A stretch of DNA of 64,000 nucleotides from Thalassobaculum sp965228445 (lineage in GTDB: Bacteria > Pseudomonadota > Alphaproteobacteria > Thalassobaculales > Thalassobaculaceae), in NCBI GenBank assembly GCA_965228445.1, contig OZ245813.1, positions 3,968,001 through 4,032,000 of the forward strand, in the 5' to 3' direction. Of the stretch, positions 49,566 through 56,739 are shown piece after piece. Both the position numbers and the translations under genes were made by a program. Position 1 is the first letter of the stretch. Each line of letters begins with the position of its first letter. The notes below the pieces were generated by a model. It did no database searches. It was not told the origin of the DNA and saw nothing but the letters and a program-made list of their open reading frames with translations.

Positions 49566-50556
49566 CGCAGTTCCAGAGCTCGCCGGTTTCCAGGTAGCGC
49601 ATCATCGTCTTGGTCGAGTTCGCCCGCGCGTCGTACCGCCCGGCTTCGCTGTTGAAGGCGGCGTGCGGGGTGAGGATGAGACGGTCCTTCAGCCAGTCCG
49701 GCTGTTCGGCGAAGGCCTTCACCAGCGGGTCGTCCAGGCTGGCCGGCTCGACCGGCAGCACGTCGAGCCCGGCGGCGGCGATCTCGTTGTTCTTCAGCGC
49801 CTCGATCAGGGCGGCGGTATCGACGATCGGCCCGCGGGCGGTGTTGATCAGGACCGCGTCCGACTTCATCCGCTTCAGGGCGGCGGCATTGATCATGCCG
49901 CGGGTCTCGTCGGTCAGCGGGGTGTGGAGGCTGAGCACGTCGGCCCGCTCCAGCACCTCCTCCAGGCTCTCGACCCGCTCGATCTCGAGCGCGATCTCCT
50001 GGCCGCGCGGGGCGTATTTGTCATAGCCGACGATGTGCATGCCGAAGGCCTTGGCGCGCAGCAGAGCGGCGGTGCCGATCCGCCCGAAGCCGACCACGCC
50101 GAAGGTCTTGTGGCGGATGCGGCGCGGCTCGCCCCGGTTCCAGTGGAAGTTGCCGGCCGGATCGGCGGTCATGGTGCGGTGATAGGCGGTCAGCCCGCGG
50201 CTGAAGGTCAGCATCATCGCAATGGCGTGGTCCGCCACCTCGTTGGTGCCGTAGTCCGGGCAGTTCGACACCGGGATGCCGGCCGCCCCGGCCGAGGCCA
50301 GGTCGATATGGTCGAAGCCGACGCCGCAGCGCACGATGATCTTGCAGTTCTTCAGCCGCGACAGCACCCGCTGGTCGATCGGCAGCACGTGCCAGACCAG
50401 CAGCGCGTCGACCTTCTGCCAGGTCTCGTCCGGCACGTCGGAGGCGTCGGCGGTGTTGTAGTGGATGAACTCGACATCGCCGCCCGCGACTTCGCGCTCG
50501 ACCCGGTGGTCGTCGTCATGCTGGGCATCGGGGGTCAGTACGGTATAGCGGGCCAC
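49540..50556 (-). CDS. D-2-hydroxyacid dehydrogenase, C-terminal-binding-protein-like
   Basis: This 338-residue NAD-dependent dehydrogenase is similar to bacterial CtBP-like hydroxyacid dehydrogenases. The cofactor motif is GFGRIG near residue 157, the catalytic arginine is in INTARGPIV and the histidine in LTPHAAFNSEAG. The N-terminal domain includes LKNCKIIVRCGVGFDHIDLASA. GTG 50556 is supported by GGAG upstream on the minus strand; the longer frame runs into repeats. Its 3' end overlaps the PAS_5 gene. It is a stand-alone gene with the family C/B repeats behind it. Confidence 0.9.
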   Translation of the reverse strand: MARYTVLTPDAQHDDDHRVEREVAGGDVEFIHYNTADASDVPDETWQKVDALLVWHVLPIDQRVLSRLKNCKIIVRCGVGFDHIDLASAGAAGIPVSNCPDYGTNEVADHAIAMMLTFSRGLTAYHRTMTADPAGNFHWNRGEPRRIRHKTFGVVGFGRIGTAALLRAKAFGMHIVGYDKYAPRGQEIALEIERVESLEEVLERADVLSLHTPLTDETRGMINAAALKRMKSDAVLINTARGPIVDTAALIEALKNNEIAAAGLDVLPVEPASLDDPLVKAFAEQPDWLKDRLILTPHAAFNSEAGRYDARANSTKTMMRYLETGELWNCVNGAFLRS

Positions 50557-50628
50557 GGGGCGTCTCCGGTTGTGGTTTCTTGCTTTGGTTGGGCGCGATG
50601 GTGGCCGCGGCGGGGGGAGAGGGCAAGA

Positions 50629-50750
50629 GGCCCTTCGACATGCGCCCATAGGGGCGCTGTTCAGGGTGAGGTCAGAATTTAGATTGAGGTCCGGCTTTTT
50701 CCGACGACCTCACCACCCTGAGCAGCCCCGCAGGGGCGTGTCGAAGGGCC
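50629..50750. repeat. Palindromic intergenic element, family C, inverted pair
   Basis: Arms at about 50629-50673 (GGCCCTTCGACATGCGCC...CAGGGTGAGGTC) and 50706-50750 (GACCTCACCACCCTGAGCAGCC...TGTCGAAGGGCC) are inverted copies with a few mismatches, matching 39598-39712. It lies between the CtBP-like and RimK-like genes, next to a family B element. Confidence 0.85.
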
Positions 50751-50772
50751 GCTCGGCGCTTTCACAAACAGT

Positions 50773-50885
50773 CACTCCCCGGCCTTGTGCCGGGGCCCAC
50801 GCAGGGGCAAGACGCGACCACCTGCGAGAGATCACTGAAGTACGGGCCTGTCGATCCGTAGGCCCCGGCACGAGGTCGGGGAGAG
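50773..50885. repeat. Palindromic intergenic element, family B, copy 2
   Basis: Arms 50773-50801 (CACTCCCCGGCCTTGTGCCGGGGCCCACG) and 50857-50885 are imperfect inverted copies of the family B core of 10106-10197, with a longer loop. It follows the RimK-like gene and may end its transcript. Confidence 0.82.
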
Positions 50886-50900
50886 AAAGTGAGGTGAGCG

Positions 50901-52367
50901 CTACCGCGCTCGGATCCGGGTGATGAAGCTGTCGATCAGGCGCTCGTAGAGCTTGTCCTTGAGCACCTTGTCCTCCACGCCCTGGTCGATGTTCGGGTTG
51001 TCGTTCACCTCGACGACGAACACCCCGCGGTCGTTCTGCTTCAGGTCGACGCCGTACAGACCATTGCCCATCAGGTTGGCGGCCTTCATCGCCACGTCGA
51101 GCACATCCTTGGGCGAGTCCTCCACCGCGAAGGTGGCGAAGCCGCCGGATTTGCCCCGGCCGGTGGCGCCGTGGTTGTAGATCTGCCAGTGCTTCGGCGC
51201 CATCTTGTACTGGGAGACGAAGAGCGGCTGGCCGTCCAGCACGCCGACCCGCCAGTCGAACTCGGTCGGCATGAACTCCTGGGCCAGGATCAGGTCGCTG
51301 TCGGCAAACAGATCCTTGGCGATCTTCTTCAGCTCGGCCGGGTTCTCCGCCTTGAACACACCGCGGGAGAACGAGCCGTCGGGGATCTTCAGCACGATCG
51401 GGAAGCCGAGCTCGTCCGGCGCCTTGGCGAGGCCGCGCTGGTCCAGGATCAGGGTCTTCGGCGCCGGCACGCCCTTGGCCAGCAGGGTTTCCGCCAGATA
51501 GACCTTGTTGGTGCAGCGGAGCATCGAGGTCGGGTCGTCGATCACCGGCATGCCCTCGTCCTCGGCCTTGCGGGCGAAGCGCCAGGTCGGGTTGTCGAGC
51601 GCGGTGGTCATGCGGATGAACAGGGCGTCGAACTCGGACAGCCGGGCGTAGTCGCGGGTGCGGATGCGCTCCACCGACACGCCCATCTTGGCGCCGACCC
51701 GCTCCAGGGCGTCGAGCGCCTTGGGATCCGACGGCGGCATCGCCTCCTTGGGATCGATCAGCACCGCCAGGGTATGGCGCACCGGCCGCTTGGCCGAGGG
51801 ATCGCGCCATTCGCGCCGCGTGTGCGCGTCCAGGGCGGCGGCGAACGGCTCGTGCTCGTCCGCCCGCAGCTCGTCGATCGTGCGCTGGCTGACCGAGCGC
51901 ACGTAGAAGCCCCAGGTCGCATCCAGGGTCACCTTGACCCGCAAGATCGGTGCGCGAAACCGGTCGAAGGCCTCGCGGGCGACCCGGGCGTAGCGGGCGT
52001 CCTGGGTCCGGCCGAAATAGACGTCGATGGAAAAGGAGGCCTCCGGGGCCTCCTTGATCCGGGCCAGGGCGCGCAGCAGCACGCGTTCGACCGCCCGCAC
52101 GCCGGTCCAGACCCGGCCGCGGTCCTTCAATGCCAGGATCGTCGCCGCCGTCGGCAGCACCTTGTGCCCGCGCGCGTCAGCCAGCAGCGAGGCGTAGTAG
52201 CCCCGCCCCAGATAGACCAGGTCGCGGGACAGGTTGATGATCCGCACCGGCCCCTTGCCGGCGGACTTCGGATCCGTGAGGTAGTCGGAGGTGGCGACCA
52301 CCCGCAGCCCCTCGGGCGCGGTCGGCAGGTCGCTCGGCCGGTCAATCAGAACTACGGGCTGTGTCAC
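50901..52367 (-). CDS. RimK-family ATP-grasp ligase with RLAN N-terminal domain
   Basis: This 488-residue protein has an N-terminal RLAN-like domain (about residues 1-150; starts VVLIDRPSDLPTAPEGLRVVATSDYL, then NLSRDLVYLGRGYYASLLADARGHKVLPTA), a linker, and a C-terminal RimK-type ATP-grasp domain from about residue 285. The ATP-grasp part has DDPTSMLRCTNKVYLAETL, FPIVLKIPDGSFSRGVFKAEN and the metal-binding VFVVEVNDNPNIDQGVED. Such enzymes form amide bonds by activating a carboxylate with ATP. GTG 52367 begins immediately after the GNAT-C39 stop (TGA-GTG), so translation is coupled. The substrate is unknown. Confidence 0.9.
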   Translation of the reverse strand: MTQPVVLIDRPSDLPTAPEGLRVVATSDYLTDPKSAGKGPVRIINLSRDLVYLGRGYYASLLADARGHKVLPTAATILALKDRGRVWTGVRAVERVLLRALARIKEAPEASFSIDVYFGRTQDARYARVAREAFDRFRAPILRVKVTLDATWGFYVRSVSQRTIDELRADEHEPFAAALDAHTRREWRDPSAKRPVRHTLAVLIDPKEAMPPSDPKALDALERVGAKMGVSVERIRTRDYARLSEFDALFIRMTTALDNPTWRFARKAEDEGMPVIDDPTSMLRCTNKVYLAETLLAKGVPAPKTLILDQRGLAKAPDELGFPIVLKIPDGSFSRGVFKAENPAELKKIAKDLFADSDLILAQEFMPTEFDWRVGVLDGQPLFVSQYKMAPKHWQIYNHGATGRGKSGGFATFAVEDSPKDVLDVAMKAANLMGNGLYGVDLKQNDRGVFVVEVNDNPNIDQGVEDKVLKDKLYERLIDSFITRIRAR

Positions 52368-53504
52368 TCACGCTTCTCCGTTCGCGATGTAGACCACCGC
52401 CTGCAGACGCGACCGCCCGAACCGCGTCATGGAGGTGAAGGCCGACCTGGGTATCGGCACATGGGTGCAGTCCATGTCCGATTTCAACAGGTCTTCGTCC
52501 ATATCGGGGTCATGCACCAGAATAAACTGGTCGTCGACCCCGGTGACCACGACCCAGTGCGGCGCCTTCTCGGCGTTGAACCGGTAGGAACTGACCAGCA
52601 GAAGCGGAATCCAACCCTCGGCGATCGCCTTCTCCAGGTCGTCCGGCGTGGTCCGGGTCACGTCGACCTGTACGCCGGCGTCGTTCAGGTCCTTGGTCAG
52701 CATCGCCTGAACCCGCTGCAGCACCTGTTTCTTCTTCGGCGAGCGCACGGTGTCGATGAACAGGGTGCCCTCCTGGCTGATGCAGACCCAGGCGCGGAAG
52801 CCCCGGTGATGGGCGGCCAGCGCCAGGCCGCGCGGCCCGCAACCGCCATGGCCGGAGGTCATGAAGATCGTCGTCGCCTCGCGCCAGATCCGCAGCTCCT
52901 CGTCCGGATCGGGCACCGAATCGGGTTTCAGCGCCGCCATCGCCATCATCAGGCTGGCCGGGCCGCAGGTGAATTCGGTGGTCTGATGGATATACGGCAC
53001 ATGCGGGCCGTTCGAGCCCGGCACCCAGTGCAGCTGCTTCTCGTAGCGCCAGCCGTCGCCGTCGTCGTCGTAATAATGCGGCAGCTTCCGCAGCCGGCGG
53101 TAGCCCAGCCGCTCGTACAGCGCGATGGCGGCGGCATTGTCGGCGCGGACCTCCAGGCGCAGGGCCACGCATTCGTGCTCGCGGGTGACCGTCTCGGCGT
53201 GCTCGATCAGGGCGGTGCCGATGCCCGCCCCGGCGGCCTCCGGGCGCACCGCGATCGAATACAGCCGGGCCAGCGCGGTCCCGGCGTGGAACAGCACGAG
53301 GCCGTAGCCGAGCAGGGTGCCGGGCACCGTCTCGGCGACGAACAGGCTCGCCTTGGCGCGGGTCAGCATGTGGTTGAAGCTGCGGCGGGTCAGACGGTCG
53401 CCGTCGAAGCAGGCGGCCTCGATCTCGAGCAGCGCCGGAATGTCGGCGATGGTGGCCGGACGCAGGTCCGGGGCGGAGGCGGTCTCCGCGCGCAGATGGT
53501 TCAT
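52368..53504 (-). CDS. GNAT acetyltransferase fused to a C39-type papain-like domain
   Basis: This 378-residue two-domain protein has residues about 14-155 as a GNAT domain (ATIADIPALLEIEAACFDGD; acetyl-CoA loop in VRPEAAGAGIGTALIEHAE; NAAAIALYERLGYRRLR). From about residue 165 a papain-like fold of the C39/DUF3335 type follows: probable nucleophile Cys180 in TTEFTCGPASLMMAM, His316 in APHWVVVTGV and Asp332 in LVHDPDMDEDLL. There is no signal peptide or membrane segment. It is the first gene of a two-gene operon with the ATP-grasp ligase. It may process, cleave or transfer to the ligase product; the precise chemistry is unknown. Confidence 0.9.
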   Translation of the reverse strand: MNHLRAETASAPDLRPATIADIPALLEIEAACFDGDRLTRRSFNHMLTRAKASLFVAETVPGTLLGYGLVLFHAGTALARLYSIAVRPEAAGAGIGTALIEHAETVTREHECVALRLEVRADNAAAIALYERLGYRRLRKLPHYYDDDGDGWRYEKQLHWVPGSNGPHVPYIHQTTEFTCGPASLMMAMAALKPDSVPDPDEELRIWREATTIFMTSGHGGCGPRGLALAAHHRGFRAWVCISQEGTLFIDTVRSPKKKQVLQRVQAMLTKDLNDAGVQVDVTRTTPDDLEKAIAEGWIPLLLVSSYRFNAEKAPHWVVVTGVDDQFILVHDPDMDEDLLKSDMDCTHVPIPRSAFTSMTRFGRSRLQAVVYIANGEA

Positions 53505-53620
53505 CGAAGTAGGATAAGCCCCCAGAGGCGCCGGCGCATCAATCTTGGCGGGGCCGGTCGCGACGCATCAGTGTTCCGTCAATCCGAGCTCCTCGGCAAT
53601 CGAGATTTTCGCATGGCTGG

Positions 53621-54367
53621 TCAGCGGTTTACGCGATCGATCGCGATCACCCGGTGGCGGACCGCATAGCGCCGGTCGATCTCGCCTCGGGGGGCGATGT
53701 CCCAGATCCACGTCTCGTCCGCCTCGGGCAGCCGCGCGCCCTTGTTCGGATCGAGGATGGCGGTGACGCTGCCGTCGCGGTCGACGATCTCGATCTGTGC
53801 ATCGGCGACGAGACAGGCGGGGCAGGCGAACCGGGACATCCAGGACAGGTGCGCCTCGGCCAGGGCGCGTGCGATCCGTTCGGCCTCGGCATCGTCGCGG
53901 TGCCGGGTGGCGACGGTGGCGAGCTGGGAGATCAGGTTGACCGAGGCGACGAAGCTCACGGACCGATCGTCGAGCCAGGCGCTCGGCCGGCGGATCTCGG
54001 TCATCGCCTCCAGGCTCTCGGTAACGTCGTGGGGTCGGCAGGTGACGTTGCCGAGCCGCCGGGCCAGCCGGCGCGTGAGCCGGGAGAAGGCGAGGTCGAC
54101 CAGGATCACGGCGCGGAACCGGGCCGAGAGGGCCTGGAGCGGGACGTCGTTCACATGGCCGGCGCCGAGGACCAGCGCGACGCCGGCCGGATCTGCCGCC
54201 TGTGCCGCCCGTTCCACCGCGGCGCGGGACCGCGCCTCGTGCGCGGCCCAGGCCGCCGCGTTGCGCCGCCGCCGGGCGGCGATGGCGACGAACTCTCCCA
54301 GATGCCCCGACCGTCGGGCCAGGGGCAGGGAAGGGGTGAACATCCAGTCGATCGCCTCGCGCAGCAT
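53621..54367 (-). CDS. Hypothetical protein with Rossmann/methyltransferase-like core
   Basis: This is a 248-residue protein. The central part reads ADPAGVALVLGAGHVNDVPLQALSARFRAVILVDLAFSRL (residues about 58-97), a glycine-rich loop and acidic end of strand 2, as in class I SAM-dependent methyltransferases. HDVTESLEAM could be the next SAM contact. The C-terminal half is strand-rich (EIVDRDGSVTAILDPNKG). It lacks a clear family name and the usual later motifs. ATG 54367 is chosen; the frame extends upstream across the riboswitch of the divergent operon. Confidence 0.65.
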   Translation of the reverse strand: MLREAIDWMFTPSLPLARRSGHLGEFVAIAARRRRNAAAWAAHEARSRAAVERAAQAADPAGVALVLGAGHVNDVPLQALSARFRAVILVDLAFSRLTRRLARRLGNVTCRPHDVTESLEAMTEIRRPSAWLDDRSVSFVASVNLISQLATVATRHRDDAEAERIARALAEAHLSWMSRFACPACLVADAQIEIVDRDGSVTAILDPNKGARLPEADETWIWDIAPRGEIDRRYAVRHRVIAIDRVNR

Positions 54368-54476
54368 TGGGCGAGGATGGCAGAAAGCACGGCGAGGGGA
54401 ACCGGCTTTCCGGGAGGACGCCGGGCGCATGCGGGACCGATTGACAGCCCGGGGCCTCGGCCTCCATGGTGACGGG

Positions 54477-54560
54477 GTGATGCTGGGGTGCCTCCTTGTG
54501 GGGGCTGAGATCAAACCCATCGAACCTGAACCGGGTCGCGCCGGCGGAGGGAGTCGTCAC
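54477..54560 (+). promoter_or_regulatory. TPP (THI-box) riboswitch
   Basis: The consensus is strong and in order: GGGGTGCC, GGCTGAGA, ACCC, AACCTGA, then the CCGG-GTCGCG-CCGG stem and CGGAGGGA. The P1 stem is formed by 54477-54482 (GTGATG) with 54555-54560 (CGTCAC, with one G-U pair). The element ends about 80 bases before the ATG of the binding-protein gene, whose GGAGGAG site is at 54626-54632. Binding of thiamine pyrophosphate should shut the operon off; a pyrimidine-rich stretch (GATCCCCTTCCTTC) may be part of the switch. Confidence 0.93.
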
Positions 54561-54641
54561 GGCGGTTGTCGATCCCCTTCCTTCGAGAACGCCGAGCGCT
54601 CTGACCCTTCCCGGTCCCGTTTCCCGGAGGAGTGAGACGCC

Positions 54642-55787
54642 ATGCCTATGTCCTTCGCCCGATCCCTTCTGAGCCTCGGGGCGGCCGCCGCGATCCTTGC
54701 CGCCGGCGCCCAGACTGCCCGGGCCGCCGATCCGCTGGCGGTCTCGGTGCTGGTGCCGATCACCGGCTTTCTGGCGCTCGAAGGGACGGCCCAGCGCAAC
54801 GGCGCGGTGCTGGCGCTGGACAATCCGCCGGACGGCGTCGCCGTCACCTATGACGTCGCCGATACCGCGACCTCGCCGGAAGTCGCCGTGACCGCCCTGC
54901 GCCGGGCGCTGGACCGGCAGGAGCCGGTGGCCATCGCCGCCCCGATCTTCGGGACCCAGATGCTGGCCATGGCGCCGATCGCCAACCGGGCCGACGTGCC
55001 GCTGATCACCGTCTCCGGCACCGCCAAGCTGACCGAGCTCGGCCATGACGTGGTGTTTCGGTTCTTTCCCACCGACGCCGTGGTGAAGGTCGCCCAGGCG
55101 CGCTACGCGGTCGAGGAGCTCGGCATGGAGAAGCCGGCGATCCTGTATCAGACCACCGCCTACGGACAGAGCGGCCGGGAGGAAATGGTCCGCGTGCTGG
55201 GCGAGCTCGGGGTCGAGCCGGTCCTGGAGGAAGCGGTCGATCCGAGCGTGAAGGACTTCGTGCCGGCGCTGGAGCGGGTCGCGGCCGCCGGGGCCGACGG
55301 CCTGCTGCTGCAGCTCCATTCGGGTCCGACGGCGCTCGCCGTGCGCCAGGCCCATGAGCGCGGCTTCGCAGGAAAGATCGTCGCCGGCTCCGCGCTGCAT
55401 CAGCCGACCACCGCCGCCCTGGTGGAGCCGGCCGCCCTGGCGGGGGTCTGTGCCGAGAGCGCGTCCTCGCCGGTCTCAGACAGCGGGGCCGGGATCGCCG
55501 CCTTCGCCAAGGCCTATCGGGACCGGTTCGACGCCGAGCCTGACGCCTTCGCGCTGGCCCAGTATGACGGCATGAACATGGTGCTGGCGGCCCTGGCCGA
55601 CGGCGCGCGGACGCCCGGCGCGGTCAGGGACTGGCTCGCCGGCAACCGGTTCCAGGGACTGGCCATGGAATACGTCTCGGACGGCACGGGCAACATGGCC
55701 CACGACGCCATCATCCTGTGCTACGACGGACAGACGCGGGTGCCGTCGGTAAAGAAGCGGTACGACAACGTTGATGGTATCCGTTGA
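54642..55787 (+). CDS. Periplasmic binding protein, HAAT (Liv)-type, of a TPP-controlled transporter
   Basis: This is a 381-residue periplasmic ligand-binding protein of the Leu/Ile/Val-type family. A signal peptide (MPMSFARSLLSLGAAAAILAAGAQTARA) precedes the mature start ADPLAVSV. The type I periplasmic binding fold is seen in SVLVPITGFLALEGTAQRNGAVLALDN and ILYQTTAYGQSGREEMVRVLGEL. It is the first gene after the TPP riboswitch. The usual amino-acid-binding context is absent, so the ligand is probably thiamine or a precursor (hydroxymethylpyrimidine or thiazole); this rests on the riboswitch. ATG 54642 is chosen for its GGAGGAG at nine-base spacing. Confidence 0.88.
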   Translation: MPMSFARSLLSLGAAAAILAAGAQTARAADPLAVSVLVPITGFLALEGTAQRNGAVLALDNPPDGVAVTYDVADTATSPEVAVTALRRALDRQEPVAIAAPIFGTQMLAMAPIANRADVPLITVSGTAKLTELGHDVVFRFFPTDAVVKVAQARYAVEELGMEKPAILYQTTAYGQSGREEMVRVLGELGVEPVLEEAVDPSVKDFVPALERVAAAGADGLLLQLHSGPTALAVRQAHERGFAGKIVAGSALHQPTTAALVEPAALAGVCAESASSPVSDSGAGIAAFAKAYRDRFDAEPDAFALAQYDGMNMVLAALADGARTPGAVRDWLAGNRFQGLAMEYVSDGTGNMAHDAIILCYDGQTRVPSVKKRYDNVDGIR

Positions 55788-55814
55788 GCCCGCGCGCGCT
55801 GATATAATGCGACG

Positions 55815-56705
55815 ATGGTGGAAACGTCGCTGCAGCTCCTGGCAACGGCCCTGGCCCTCGGATCGGCTTACGCGCTGACGGCGCTGGGTTTTGTGCTGAT
55901 CATCAATGCCGTGGGCGCGGTCAACTTCGCCCATGGCGACCTGGTGATGGCCGGCGGATTCGCGGCAGTCGCCCTGGCGAGTCTCCTGCCCGAGGGATTG
56001 CCGCTGCCGGGGCTGGTCGTCCTGCCCGGCGTGCTGGTCGTCATGGCGCTGGCCGGCCTCGTGCTGGCAGGGCTGGCCTATGTGCCGCTGCGCCGCGCGC
56101 CGCCGGTCTCGGTCTTCATCTCGACCATCGCCGTCGGTCTGATCCTGCAGCACGCGATTACGCTGGGGGCGGGGCCGCAGCCGCGGGTCGGCCCGGGGCT
56201 TGCCGGCGACGGGATGGTCGGCCTGTTCGGCGCGGCGCTGTCCTACCAGCAGCTCGCCACCATCGCGGTGGCGGGGGTGCTCTGCGCCGCGGTCCATGTG
56301 CTGCTGCACCGGACACGGTTCGGGCGCCGGCTGCGGGCGGCGGCCCAGGATCCGGAGATGGCGCGGGCCTGCGGCGTCGATCTGCGGATCACCGTCGGTG
56401 CCACCTTCGCCCTGGCCGGGGCGCTGGCCGGCGGGGCCGGGCTGCTGTTGTCGAACCAGTATTTCGTGACCCCCACCGACGGGGCCGGCTTCATGCTGAA
56501 GGCCTATATCGCGGTGGTCGTCGGCGGCTGGGGACGGATCTGGGGGGCCGCGCTGGCCGCCCTTCTCATCGCGGTGTTCGAGGTGCTGGTCGCCGCCGCG
56601 GTCTCCTATCTGGTGGCCGAGGCGCTGCTCTATCTGGGCGTGCTCGCCCTGCTCATGCTGCGGCCCCAGGGCCTGTTCGGCGAGGCCGAGGGGCGCCGGG
56701 CATGA
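55815..56705 (+). CDS. LivH-type permease of the TPP-controlled HAAT transporter
   Basis: This 296-residue inner-membrane permease of the branched-chain-amino-acid type (LivH) has about eight helices. Family segments are the N-terminal LALGSAYALTALGFVLIINAVGAVNFAHGDLVMAGGF, AQDPEMARACGVDLRITVGATFALAGALAGGAG with the conserved EAA-like loop, and VGGWGRIWGAALAALLIAVFEVL. It is the second gene, 27 bases after the binding-protein stop. A short upstream GATATAATGCGACG stretch lies before ATG 55815. Confidence 0.9.
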   Translation: MVETSLQLLATALALGSAYALTALGFVLIINAVGAVNFAHGDLVMAGGFAAVALASLLPEGLPLPGLVVLPGVLVVMALAGLVLAGLAYVPLRRAPPVSVFISTIAVGLILQHAITLGAGPQPRVGPGLAGDGMVGLFGAALSYQQLATIAVAGVLCAAVHVLLHRTRFGRRLRAAAQDPEMARACGVDLRITVGATFALAGALAGGAGLLLSNQYFVTPTDGAGFMLKAYIAVVVGGWGRIWGAALAALLIAVFEVLVAAAVSYLVAEALLYLGVLALLMLRPQGLFGEAEGRRA

Positions 56706-56739
56706 GCACCGGGGGTGAGCGCCATGCGGTGAGGCCGGT

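Noticed and set aside
54421..54520. N-terminal extension of the minus-strand methyltransferase-like protein through the riboswitch
   Set aside because: Residues are Arg/Pro-rich and not conserved in kind; ATG 54367 is a better start and leaves the riboswitch free.
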